This document shows positions 6,994 through 13,919 of a DNA stretch of 13,919 bases, in pieces (the first letter of the stretch is position 1; every line of letters begins with the position of its first letter). The DNA lies in assembly GCA_049680295.1 (NCBI GenBank), contig JBAUHN010000289.1:1-13919 (forward strand), written 5' to 3'. The translations under genes were made by a program, and so were the position numbers. The notes under the pieces were generated by a model. It saw only the letters and a list, made by a program, of their open reading frames with translations. It made no database searches and was not told where the DNA came from. The stretch is from JBAUHN01 sp049680295. Lineage in GTDB: Bacteria; Pseudomonadota; Alphaproteobacteria; Rhodobacterales; Rhodobacteraceae.

Positions 6994-8520
6994 ATGACGC
7001 CCCTTTTTCAAAATGGCAGGCTACAGCCCTGCCCTGCGCCCTTTAATTTCGCGTCGTATGTCCTGTCCGCAGGTCGACAAACCCCTGATAAGACAGCGCT
7101 TTGCGTTTTGAACAAAGATGGGGCATCTACCAATTGGCGCTACGCAGACTTGCGCCGCGCCATTTTGGGAACCGCAACCGGGCTGGTACGGCAGGGTTTG
7201 AAACCGGGTGACATTGTGCTGATGCGTCTGGGCAATACGGTCGATTTTCCGATTGCCTATCTGGCGGCCCTAGCGGCGGGTTTGGTCCCGGTGCCCACCT
7301 CTGCCGCCCTGACGGCGCGCGAGACTGCGGCGATTATCACGGATCTGCACCCAAAGCTGATCCTACATGCCCCGGATGTGGCCTGCCCCGAGCACCCGTC
7401 AAATGTGACATTACAGGCGCTGCAAAACATGCGCGACCAGCCGCCCGCTGAAATCCATATGGGTGATCCAGACCGGTTGGGCTATATCATTTACACCTCT
7501 GGCAGTTCAGGGCAGCCGCGTGCCGTGGCCCATGCGCACCGCGCCATCTGGGCCAGACAGATGATGTTTGAAGGCTGGACCGATCTACGCGCCCACGACC
7601 GGTTGTTGCATGCGGGTGCCTTTAACTGGACCTACACTTTGGGGACCGGGCTGATGGATCCGTGGTCCGTTGGTGCAACCGCCATTATTCCGGCCCCCGG
7701 CACCCCGTCTGGGGACCTGCCCGCGCTGCTTAAGGCACAAAACGCCACAATATTTGCCGCCGCCCCCGGCGTTTACCGACAGATCCTGCAGCACCATGCC
7801 ACGCTTGATCTGCCAGACCTGCGGCACGGGTTAAGTGCGGGTGAAAAACTGCCTCAACGCCTGTGCGACGCATGGTGCAACGCAACCGCGACGCCCGTGT
7901 TTGAAGCCTATGGCATGTCCGAATGTTCGACCTTTATCTCGTCGAACCCACGCGCGCCTGCCAGCAAAGGTGCTGTGGGTGCACCACAACCGGGGCGACG
8001 CGTAGCGATATTGGGCGCAGACGGTCCTGTGCCAGCAGGCCATGAAGGTACAATCGCCGTGCATAAATCCGACCCCGGTCTGATGCTTGGGTACCTCAAC
8101 GCCGCCCAAGAGACGACAAATCAATTTTGCGGCGACTGGTTTGTGACCGGCGATCAGGGGGTGATGGATGCGACCGGGCAAATCACAATCCTTGGCCGCC
8201 TTGACGATATGATGAACGCAGGCGGGTATCGGGTGTCGCCCATTGAGGTCGAACAGGCGCTGGCCTCCTGCCCCGGTATCACAGCAATTGGAGTTGTCGA
8301 TGTCGCGGTAAAACAGGACACCCGCGTGATCGCGGCCTTCTACAGCGGTCCCGCCCCACTGGACGAGGCAATCTTGCACAGCTATGCAAGCAAAGCATTG
8401 GCGCGTTACAAACAACCACGCATCTACATTCATCTGCCCGCGCTGCCCACCGGCGCGAACGGCAAACTTATAAGGCGCGCGTTGCGGGCCCAGTTCGAGG
8501 CCCAAAATGACCAAACTTGA
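6994..8520 (+). CDS. Acyl-CoA synthetase / AMP-dependent ligase (ANL superfamily)
   Basis: 508 residues from the ATG at 6994. A longer frame from 6904 would overlap the divergent regulator and adds a Cys/Arg-rich stretch unlike the family, so I reject it. It should activate a carboxylic acid to the acyl-adenylate and then to the CoA thioester. Visible motifs: P-loop YTSGSSGQPR from residue 167, YGMSE (306-310), TGDQG with Asp387, LGRLDDMMNAGGYRVSP with Arg402 at the domain hinge, and the catalytic Lys491 in PTGANGKLIRR. The AHRAIWAR segment and the length of about 500 recall benzoate-CoA ligase-like or short-chain enzymes more than long-chain FadD. The substrate is unknown. The gene overlaps the next by 14 bases and is divergent from an XRE-cupin regulator, which may sense its substrate or product. 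Confidence 0.88.
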   Translation: MTPLFQNGRLQPCPAPFNFASYVLSAGRQTPDKTALCVLNKDGASTNWRYADLRRAILGTATGLVRQGLKPGDIVLMRLGNTVDFPIAYLAALAAGLVPVPTSAALTARETAAIITDLHPKLILHAPDVACPEHPSNVTLQALQNMRDQPPAEIHMGDPDRLGYIIYTSGSSGQPRAVAHAHRAIWARQMMFEGWTDLRAHDRLLHAGAFNWTYTLGTGLMDPWSVGATAIIPAPGTPSGDLPALLKAQNATIFAAAPGVYRQILQHHATLDLPDLRHGLSAGEKLPQRLCDAWCNATATPVFEAYGMSECSTFISSNPRAPASKGAVGAPQPGRRVAILGADGPVPAGHEGTIAVHKSDPGLMLGYLNAAQETTNQFCGDWFVTGDQGVMDATGQITILGRLDDMMNAGGYRVSPIEVEQALASCPGITAIGVVDVAVKQDTRVIAAFYSGPAPLDEAILHSYASKALARYKQPRIYIHLPALPTGANGKLIRRALRAQFEAQNDQT

Positions 8521-9148
8521 TATCATGTCCGATCCAATCTGCCCGTGGTGCTATATTGGCAAGGCGCATTTGGATGTGGCATTGGCCGCCCATCCCGACC
8601 ACCCGTTTCAAATCGAATGGCATCCGTTTCAGCTGAATCCGGACATGGCTGCGGGGGGCATGGATCGCCGCGCCTATCTTGAAGGAAAATTCGGCGGCAA
8701 GGACGGTGCTGTGCGCGCCTATGCCCCGGTTGTCGAACAGGCCAAAGCCGCCGGTCTCAAGATCAATTTTGAAGACATGAAAGTGACGCCCAACACGCTG
8801 GATGCGCACCGTCTGATCCATTGGGCCGGGATCGAAGGGCGCCAGACTGCTGCTGTCGCTGCGCTGTTCAAAGCCTATTTTGAAGACGCCCGCGACATTG
8901 GTGACGCCGAAGTCCTGGCCGACATCGCAGACACAATCGAGATGGATGCCTCGCTGGTCACGCGGCTTTTGCAAACAGACGCCGATTGCGATGACATTCG
9001 CGCCCGCGACGCACATAGCCGCAAAATGGGCATTCAATCCGTGCCCACCTTCATCGTCGGCGGAAAACACGCGGTTCCGGGCGCACAGCCGCCCGCGCTT
9101 TGGGCCAATGTGATTGCGGAACTGACGCGTGAAACGAAAGGGGTCTGA
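8507..9148 (+). CDS. DsbA-family oxidoreductase, FrnE type
   Basis: 213 residues, cytoplasmic (no signal peptide), with a thioredoxin-fold DsbA domain. The active site is CPWC at 12-15 in DPICPWCYIG, the cis-proline loop is SVPTFI with Pro180, and TPNTLDAHRLIHWA (94-107) and the C-terminal VPGAQP motif are typical of FrnE proteins. These are related to glutathione S-transferase kappa and 2-hydroxychromene-2-carboxylate isomerases but keep both active-site cysteines. Expected roles are dithiol-disulfide exchange or glutathione-linked isomerisation. The start lies inside the end of the synthetase gene, with GAGG at 8497-8500 six bases before the ATG, so translation is coupled. An additional Cys161 is present. 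A role in the pathway of the synthetase is inferred only from coupling. Confidence 0.88.
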   Translation: MTKLDIMSDPICPWCYIGKAHLDVALAAHPDHPFQIEWHPFQLNPDMAAGGMDRRAYLEGKFGGKDGAVRAYAPVVEQAKAAGLKINFEDMKVTPNTLDAHRLIHWAGIEGRQTAAVAALFKAYFEDARDIGDAEVLADIADTIEMDASLVTRLLQTDADCDDIRARDAHSRKMGIQSVPTFIVGGKHAVPGAQPPALWANVIAELTRETKGV

Positions 9149-9271
9149 ACCCTAATACCAAGGGCCACACATTAACCCTTTGCCAATTTTCTGTATTTGC
9201 CATAGCGTTCGGGCAATAGAGACGCAAAAAACGTCCAAAAAGCCCATAAACTATGGTTCGAGTGGTAAAGA

Positions 9272-10183
9272 ATGGCCGAGTTAACCTTATTGACCAAAGC
9301 GGAACGCGCAGTGCGGATTGCTGAAATCCGCAATCTGGCGTTGAGTGAGATACAGTCAAAGGCGGGCGGTATTAATTCCGCAACCCTGTTGCACGAGTTG
9401 CAAGCCCTCAAGCAAAAACCGCTGAGCACCGAATGGTTGGAGGCCAGCATTCTGGTCTATGTCATCGGCCGTATGCGCCCGTCGCGCACGGTGAATTTCC
9501 TCAACCGGGTGCGGGGTAGAATGGCCAAAGCCGGAAAATCGGCTGCGTTCGACGAATTTGAGGATCAGATCAAATCCTATCTGGCCCCTGAAGTGCTGAC
9601 CAATCACGGCTACCACGCCAATACGTTCGACCAGATTGAACACAAAGACATATGGGCCAAAGTCTCTGACCACCTCGCTGCCCTCAAGTCCGAAGGCTAT
9701 GATGTGTTTTTGAATTCCGGCACATTACTGGGCATCGTGCGCGACAAAAAACTGATCGACCATGATGATGATATTGATCTGGCCGTCATTTTGCGCGCCA
9801 GTGACGCCAAATCCGCCGCCGTTGAATGGCGCCAGCTAGGTGACACGTTGTGGGACCTCGGTTTGCTTGAAAAAAAGACACCGAATATGCTAGGGATTTA
9901 CAAACTGCGCCCGGCAGGTTCGATCGAGATAGATTTGTTTCCGGCCTGGATTCAGAACGATCAAGTCTATGTTTATCCGCACACATTTGGCGAATTGCCT
10001 GCATCCGATCTGCTGCCTTTGCAGCTTTGCCCGCTGACGGGTCATACGCTTCCGGCGGCACCGGAAAAAATGCTGGCGCAAAACTACGGCGACAACTGGA
10101 TCAAGCCAGATGCCTTTTTCAAATTCCCATGGAGTGATGCCAAAAGGAAATTTGCGACATTTCTAGAGAGTGTTCAGGAATGA
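9272..10183 (+). CDS. LicD-family phosphotransferase
   Basis: 303 residues, no signal peptide or membrane helix. The LicD nucleotidyltransferase-like core starts near residue 110: SGTLLGIVRDKKL (149-161) and the metal-binding DHDDDID (163-169) are the family signature, and EIDLFPAW (219-226) supplies a further acidic residue (Asp221). LicD proteins transfer a phospho-alcohol such as phosphocholine from a CDP donor onto a surface glycan; the eukaryotic relatives FKTN and FKRP use CDP-ribitol. The first 110 or so residues are a charged, helical extension outside the core. The stop overlaps the start of the cytidylyltransferase gene by four bases (ATGA), which suggests the donor is CDP-glycerol. 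GAGTGG at 9260-9265 can serve as ribosome site. No convincing promoter was found in the 123-base gap upstream. Confidence 0.85.
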   Translation: MAELTLLTKAERAVRIAEIRNLALSEIQSKAGGINSATLLHELQALKQKPLSTEWLEASILVYVIGRMRPSRTVNFLNRVRGRMAKAGKSAAFDEFEDQIKSYLAPEVLTNHGYHANTFDQIEHKDIWAKVSDHLAALKSEGYDVFLNSGTLLGIVRDKKLIDHDDDIDLAVILRASDAKSAAVEWRQLGDTLWDLGLLEKKTPNMLGIYKLRPAGSIEIDLFPAWIQNDQVYVYPHTFGELPASDLLPLQLCPLTGHTLPAAPEKMLAQNYGDNWIKPDAFFKFPWSDAKRKFATFLESVQE

Positions 10184-10590
10184 CCAAAAACACCCCGAAA
10201 ATTGTCATGACCTACGGCACATTCGATCTGTTCCATTATGGCCATGTCCGGTTGTTGCATCGGCTTGCCGATATGGGCGACCAGTTGATCGTTGGCTGTT
10301 CCACGGATGAATTCAATGCCACAAAGGGAAAGTTTTGCGTCACACCTTATGAACATCGGCGCATTATCCTTGAGGCCTGCCGCTATGTGACAAAGGTCAT
10401 TCCAGAAGAAAACTGGGCGCAGAAACGCTCCGATATGCTGGAGCACAATGTCGATGTCTTTGCGATGGGTGACGATTGGGCCGGAAAATTCGATGAATTG
10501 TCCGATATCGTTGAAGTTGTGTATCTGGACCGAACAACTAATATTTCAACAACTGACCTTAAGTTACAGATAAGAACCGAAACCAGATAA
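10180..10590 (+). CDS. tagD: Glycerol-3-phosphate cytidylyltransferase (TagD-like)
   Basis: 136 residues, cytoplasmic, expected to make CDP-glycerol from CTP and sn-glycerol-3-phosphate (EC 2.7.7.39). It follows Bacillus subtilis TagD, as I recall it, over almost the full length: TYGTFDLFHYGH with the nucleotide-binding HxGH at 19-22, STDEFN, Lys49 and Lys51 in the flexible loop, YEHRRIILEACRYV, NVDVFAMGDDWAGKFD (90-105) and the CTP-binding RTTNISTT. The last motif is RTEGISTT in TagD, so two positions differ while Arg118 and ISTT are kept. The gene is translationally coupled to the LicD gene upstream. TagD is best known from Gram-positive teichoic acid synthesis, so in this Gram-negative context it probably feeds glycerophosphorylation of a polysaccharide or lipid. 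No clear terminator follows. Confidence 0.9.
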   Translation: MTKNTPKIVMTYGTFDLFHYGHVRLLHRLADMGDQLIVGCSTDEFNATKGKFCVTPYEHRRIILEACRYVTKVIPEENWAQKRSDMLEHNVDVFAMGDDWAGKFDELSDIVEVVYLDRTTNISTTDLKLQIRTETR

Positions 10591-10657
10591 AATAGCTAAG
10601 AAGGGATAAGGACTGTTTCGACTTCGGCTTCAAATCCGCTAAACCTTTGAACCCGTT

Positions 10658-10671
10658 AAGAATTAATTCTT
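10658..10671. promoter_or_regulatory. 14-bp perfect palindrome, possible operator
   Basis: AAGAATTAATTCTT reads the same on both strands and touches the -35 box of the promoter at 10670-10698. The position suits a repressor site for the efflux gene. AT-rich palindromes also occur by chance in spacers, so this is tentative. Confidence 0.35.
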
Positions 10672-10698
10672 TACTAACAAAACAACCTAAAGTATAGC
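10670..10698 (+). promoter_or_regulatory. Sigma70-like promoter of the MFS efflux gene
   Basis: -35 TTTACT (10670-10675) and -10 TATAGC (10693-10698), each four of six to consensus, with a 17-base spacer. The start would be near 10705, giving a leader of about 44 bases that ends in AGGAG (10735-10739), nine bases before the ATG. An overlapping alternative, TTGAAC with TTTACT as -10, is also possible. Confidence 0.4.
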
Positions 10699-10748
10699 AC
10701 TGCTTCCGCTGGACACCAATACGTCGCGGGCATCAGGAGTGGCCGTGA

Positions 10749-11969
10749 ATGGCGAAGTCGACGAGCGAATTACCTATGGGGCGAAACGAATTCATTGCTT
10801 TGATGGCAATGATGTTCGCGACCATTGCGTTTTCAATCGACGCGATGCTTCCCGCCCTGCCGATGATCGCGGCGGAACTGACGCCGCAAGACCCGACACG
10901 CGCATCGTGGATTTTGACCTCCTTTGTTCTGGGCATGGGATTGGGGACATTTGTGACCGGTCCATTGTCCGACGCGCTAGGGCGCAAAACCGTGGTCCTG
11001 GCGGGGTCTGGTCTTTATATTATTGCGGCAGGCGTTGCTTGGCTTAGCAGTTCACTCGAGGTGATGCTGGCAGCAAGGCTGGTACAGGGATTGGGTGCAG
11101 CGGGTCCGCGGGTCGTTTCCCTGGCTATTGTCCGCGATCTGTTTGCAGGCCGTGAAATGGCGCGGATTATGTCGGTGGTTATGATGATCTTTACCATCGT
11201 GCCGGCTGTGGCGCCGGCCATGGGGGTCGCGATCATTTCATTTAGCGGCTGGCACGGAATATTTGTGTCCTTCATGATCTTTTCCGCGATTACCGTTTTG
11301 TGGCTGGGATTTCGCCTGCCGGAAACTTTGCCCAAAGAAAACCGGCGTGCCCTAAGCTATTCCTTGCTGTTCAATGCATTAAGGGAGATCTTCTCGCACC
11401 CCACTGTGCGACTGTCGATTATGGTGCAAACGCTGGCGATGGCGATGTTGTTTTCCATTCTGGTTATGATCCAACCAATCTATGAGATTGCTTTTGACCG
11501 GCTCGAAAGCTTCCCCTTTTGGTTTGGCGGCATCGCATTGGTCGCGGGCAGTTCGGGGCTGTTAAACGCCGTTCTGGTCGTGCGCATTGGCATGCGACGA
11601 CTGGTTACAACGGCTATGGCGGTTCAATTTGGTCTTTCGTGGGTCTTGATCCTGGTGATAGGGGCCTATGGGCCGCTGCCGTTTGCGGTGTTTTTGTTCT
11701 GGCAGTTCGTGGCGTTCTTTCAGGCCGGGCTGACGGTTGGCAACCTGAACGCCATCGCGATGGAACCGATGGGTCATATCGCGGGCATGGCGGCCAGCGT
11801 CATCGGGTCCGTCTCAACCGTACTTGCCGCGATCATTGCGTCTGTTGTGGGGCAATACTTTGATGGCACGCCCATTCCCCTGATCATCACAGTGCTGGTC
11901 CTGTCAGGCACGTCCTTTTGGCTGATGGTCTATATGGCCCGGATCGAAGACACGCTGGCGGTCAGATAA
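10749..11969 (+). CDS. MFS drug efflux transporter, Bcr/CflA type
   Basis: 406 residues with twelve predicted membrane segments. Drug:H+ antiporter-1 marks: Asp31 in the first helix (SIDAMLPALP), motif A GPLSDALGRK (71-80), motif B with Arg110 in RLVQGLGAAGPRVV, the VRD that follows (128-130), and a motif-C-like region VPAVAPAMG in helix five. The ID-LPALP start and RLVQG-GAA pattern place it with Bcr/CflA rather than sugar transporters. It should export a hydrophobic or cationic compound by proton exchange; bicyclomycin or chloramphenicol-type specificity cannot be read from sequence. AGGAG at 10735-10739 supports the ATG at 10749. It has its own promoter and a palindrome upstream. Its TAA ends at 11969, immediately next to the mfd stop on the other strand. 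Confidence 0.9.
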   Translation: MAKSTSELPMGRNEFIALMAMMFATIAFSIDAMLPALPMIAAELTPQDPTRASWILTSFVLGMGLGTFVTGPLSDALGRKTVVLAGSGLYIIAAGVAWLSSSLEVMLAARLVQGLGAAGPRVVSLAIVRDLFAGREMARIMSVVMMIFTIVPAVAPAMGVAIISFSGWHGIFVSFMIFSAITVLWLGFRLPETLPKENRRALSYSLLFNALREIFSHPTVRLSIMVQTLAMAMLFSILVMIQPIYEIAFDRLESFPFWFGGIALVAGSSGLLNAVLVVRIGMRRLVTTAMAVQFGLSWVLILVIGAYGPLPFAVFLFWQFVAFFQAGLTVGNLNAIAMEPMGHIAGMAASVIGSVSTVLAAIIASVVGQYFDGTPIPLIITVLVLSGTSFWLMVYMARIEDTLAVR

Positions 11970-13919
11970 TCAGCCAGTTTTAACCTTTTTCAACTTTGCA
12001 CCAGCTTTTTCTGCCAGATCACGGGCAATCGCAAAGGCGCCTTTGATCTTTTCCGCATCAGATCGCCAGTCGCGTTTGACGACGATCTTATTGTCTTTGA
12101 CCCGTGCCATCCCACGTTGATCATTGATAAATTCAACCAACCCTTTGGGCGAGGCAAATTTGTCATTGTGAAACTGGATTGTCGCCCCCTTGGGCCCGCC
12201 ATCAAGCTTGGCAATGCCCGCGCGTTTGCACATCGCTTTGATCCGCACCACCAATATCAGCGTGTTCACCTCGCGCGGCAACTTGCCAAAGCGATCAATC
12301 AGCTCTGCGGCAAAGCCTTCCAACTCGACCTTGGTGGTCAGGCTGCTGAGACGCCGGTACAGCCCCAGACGCACATCCAGATCCGGCACGAAAGCCTCGG
12401 GGATCAGGACAGGCACGCCCAGATTGATCTGCGGCGCCCATTGGTCATCAGCCTCGGATAATCCCTCCATCTGGCCCGACCGGATTTTGGCAATCGCGTC
12501 TTCCAGCATGGATTGATACAGTTCAAACCCGACGTCGCGCATCTGGCCTGACTGTTCCTCGCCCAGCAAATTGCCGGCGCCGCGAATATCGAGGTCCTGG
12601 CTGGCAAGGGTGAACCCTGCACCCAATGTATCGAGACTGCTAAGCACCCGCAGACGTTTTTCCGCCACCGCCGTCAGTTTGGCACGCGGCTTGGTGGTCA
12701 GATAGGCGTATGCGCGGGTTTTTGAGCGTCCGACGCGGCCCCGGATCTGATAAAGCTGTGCCAGACCAAACATATCCGCCCGGTGCACGATCATCGTGTT
12801 GGCGGTCGGAATATCAAGACCGGATTCGACAATCGTAGTGGCCAACAGGATATCGAATTTGCCATCGTAAAAGGCGTTCATCCGGTCATCCAACTCACCC
12901 GCAGCCATTTGCCCATGGGCAATGACGTAGCTGAGTTCGGGCAACTGGTCCTTCAAAAACGCTTCAATTTCGGGCAAATCAGAAACACGTGGCACCACAT
13001 AAAACGATTGCCCGCCCCGATAATGTTCGCGCAACAGGGCTTCACGTAAGGTAACAGCATCGAATTCGGACACATAGGTGCGAATGGCCAGCCGGTCGAT
13101 CGGCGGCGTGCCAATGATCGACAAATCGCGCACGCCGGTCAGCGATAATTGCAGCGTGCGCGGGATCGGTGTGGCGGTCAGGGTCAGCACGTGAATATCG
13201 GTGCGCATCTGTTTGAGACGTTCTTTGTGGCTCACGCCGAAATGCTGTTCTTCGTCGATCACCAGCAGACCGAGATTTTGAAACCGGATGCCTTTGGCCA
13301 GCAACGCATGGGTGCCGATCACGATATCGACGGTGCCGCGTGACATGCCGTCGCGGGTGGCATTTGCGTCTTTGGTGCTGACAAAGCGGCTCAGTTGGCG
13401 GACCTCGATGGGAAAGCCGCGAAACCGCTCGGCAAAGGATTTGTAATGCTGCCGCACCAACAGAGTGGTTGGCGCAATCACCGCCACCTGCACGCCCGAC
13501 ATGGCCGCGACAAAGGCCGCACGCATCGCCACTTCGGTCTTGCCAAATCCGACATCGCCGCAGATCAGCCTGTCCATCGGATTGCCCGAGGTCAGATCGC
13601 CCACCACGTCGCCAATGGCGCGCAGCTGGTCGTCGGTTTCCGAATAGGGAAACCGCGCGCTGAACGCGTCCCACATGCCGGGGGGTGGTTCCAACACCGG
13701 GGCGCGGCGCAACGCGCGCTCAGCAGCCACACGGATCAAACGATCCGCAATCTCGCGAATGCGTTCTTTCAGCCGTGCCTTTTTGGCCTGCCATGCGCCC
13801 CCACCCAAGCGGTCAAGCAGACCTTCTTCGTGGCCGTATTTTGACAGCAGTTCGATGTTTTCGACTGGTAGGAACAGCTTTGAACTTTCGGCGTATTCAA
13901 GTGCAATACACTCATGCGC
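11970..13919 (-). CDS. mfd: Transcription-repair coupling factor Mfd, N-terminal part outside window
   Basis: 649 C-terminal residues of a protein usually about 1150 long; the frame is open to the window edge. The TTG at 13808 is an internal Leu codon, not a start. Mfd is a DNA translocase that removes stalled RNA polymerase from lesions and recruits UvrA. Visible in order: the end of the RNA-polymerase-interaction domain (KLFLPVENIELLSKYG, then LDRLGGGAWQ), Walker A GDVGFGKT (121-128), DEEQ (222-225), TATPIPRT (248-255), TTIVESGLDIP and QIRGRVGR (391-398) of the RecG-like motor, then the TRCF C-terminal domain (from about 515) and a Lys-rich tail. The UvrB-like, UvrA-binding N-terminal half lies beyond the right edge. 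No truncation or frameshift is seen in the visible part. It ends tail to tail with the MFS gene, with no gap and no terminator. Confidence 0.97.
   Translation of the reverse strand, partial: AHECIALEYAESSKLFLPVENIELLSKYGHEEGLLDRLGGGAWQAKKARLKERIREIADRLIRVAAERALRRAPVLEPPPGMWDAFSARFPYSETDDQLRAIGDVVGDLTSGNPMDRLICGDVGFGKTEVAMRAAFVAAMSGVQVAVIAPTTLLVRQHYKSFAERFRGFPIEVRQLSRFVSTKDANATRDGMSRGTVDIVIGTHALLAKGIRFQNLGLLVIDEEQHFGVSHKERLKQMRTDIHVLTLTATPIPRTLQLSLTGVRDLSIIGTPPIDRLAIRTYVSEFDAVTLREALLREHYRGGQSFYVVPRVSDLPEIEAFLKDQLPELSYVIAHGQMAAGELDDRMNAFYDGKFDILLATTIVESGLDIPTANTMIVHRADMFGLAQLYQIRGRVGRSKTRAYAYLTTKPRAKLTAVAEKRLRVLSSLDTLGAGFTLASQDLDIRGAGNLLGEEQSGQMRDVGFELYQSMLEDAIAKIRSGQMEGLSEADDQWAPQINLGVPVLIPEAFVPDLDVRLGLYRRLSSLTTKVELEGFAAELIDRFGKLPREVNTLILVVRIKAMCKRAGIAKLDGGPKGATIQFHNDKFASPKGLVEFINDQRGMARVKDNKIVVKRDWRSDAEKIKGAFAIARDLAEKAGAKLKKVKTG

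Noticed and set aside
7831..8526. 231-codon minus-strand frame opposite the synthetase gene
   Set aside because: The plus strand carries clear adenylation motifs over the same bases; the minus frame is a codon-bias shadow.
9180..9208. Possible promoter before the LicD gene (TTGCCA-17-TAGCGT)
   Set aside because: The -10 box is poor and TTGCCA is simply repeated 17 bases later at 9197-9202. The evidence is too weak to list as a promoter.
10626..10637. T-loop-like GGCTTCAAATCC, possible tRNA remnant
   Set aside because: The flanking bases do not form a T stem and no acceptor, D or anticodon arm is present nearby.
13806..13808. TTG as start of the mfd frame
   Set aside because: The frame is open to the window edge and the upstream residues continue the RNA-polymerase-interaction domain, so this is an internal Leu codon.

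Overview
The window looks like chromosomal DNA of a marine Rhodobacterales (Roseobacter-group) alphaproteobacterium. This rests on the gene families seen (a DUF3726-type protein, a BCCT transporter, D-3-hydroxybutyrate dehydrogenase, a YejA-type binding protein, FrnE-type DsbA, Mfd) and on a moderate GC content judged by eye. There is no phage, transposase, CRISPR, rRNA or tRNA signal. Nine genes are complete and two run off the window edges.

Left part (1-3316, plus strand): an uncharacterised 3'-partial gene overlaps a DUF3726-like gene by 4 bases. An 85-base gap leads to a sodium-type BCCT transporter that ends at a strong hairpin. This may be one uptake or utilisation unit for a betaine-like compound, but the substrate is unknown.

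Middle (3348-6928): bdhA (minus) and an orphan YejA-family peptide-binding protein (plus) diverge from a 332-base spacer. That spacer holds more than ordinary promoters. On the minus strand a sigma70-like promoter, a stem-loop and an intrinsic terminator with nine Ts line up as a roughly 78-nt small RNA, or as an attenuator in the bdhA leader. The yejA gene converges on an XRE-cupin regulator gene.

6929-9148: the regulator diverges over 65 bases from an acyl-CoA synthetase gene, whose end overlaps a FrnE-type DsbA gene by 14 bases. Neither divergent gene has a Shine-Dalgarno. Promoter-like hexamers suggest leaderless mRNAs sharing one palindromic TTGCAA box.

9272-10590: a LicD-family transferase and a TagD-type glycerol-3-phosphate cytidylyltransferase overlap by 4 bases. 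Together they could make CDP-glycerol and use it to decorate a surface glycan. 10749-11969 is a Bcr/CflA-type efflux pump preceded by a promoter and a 14-bp palindrome. It abuts, tail to tail with no spacer, the 3' part of mfd (transcription-repair coupling factor) on the minus strand, which runs off the right edge.

The most interesting items are the candidate small RNA/attenuator at 4283-4360, the LicD-TagD module, the leaderless divergent promoter pair, and the unknown gene plus DUF3726 gene next to the BCCT transporter.
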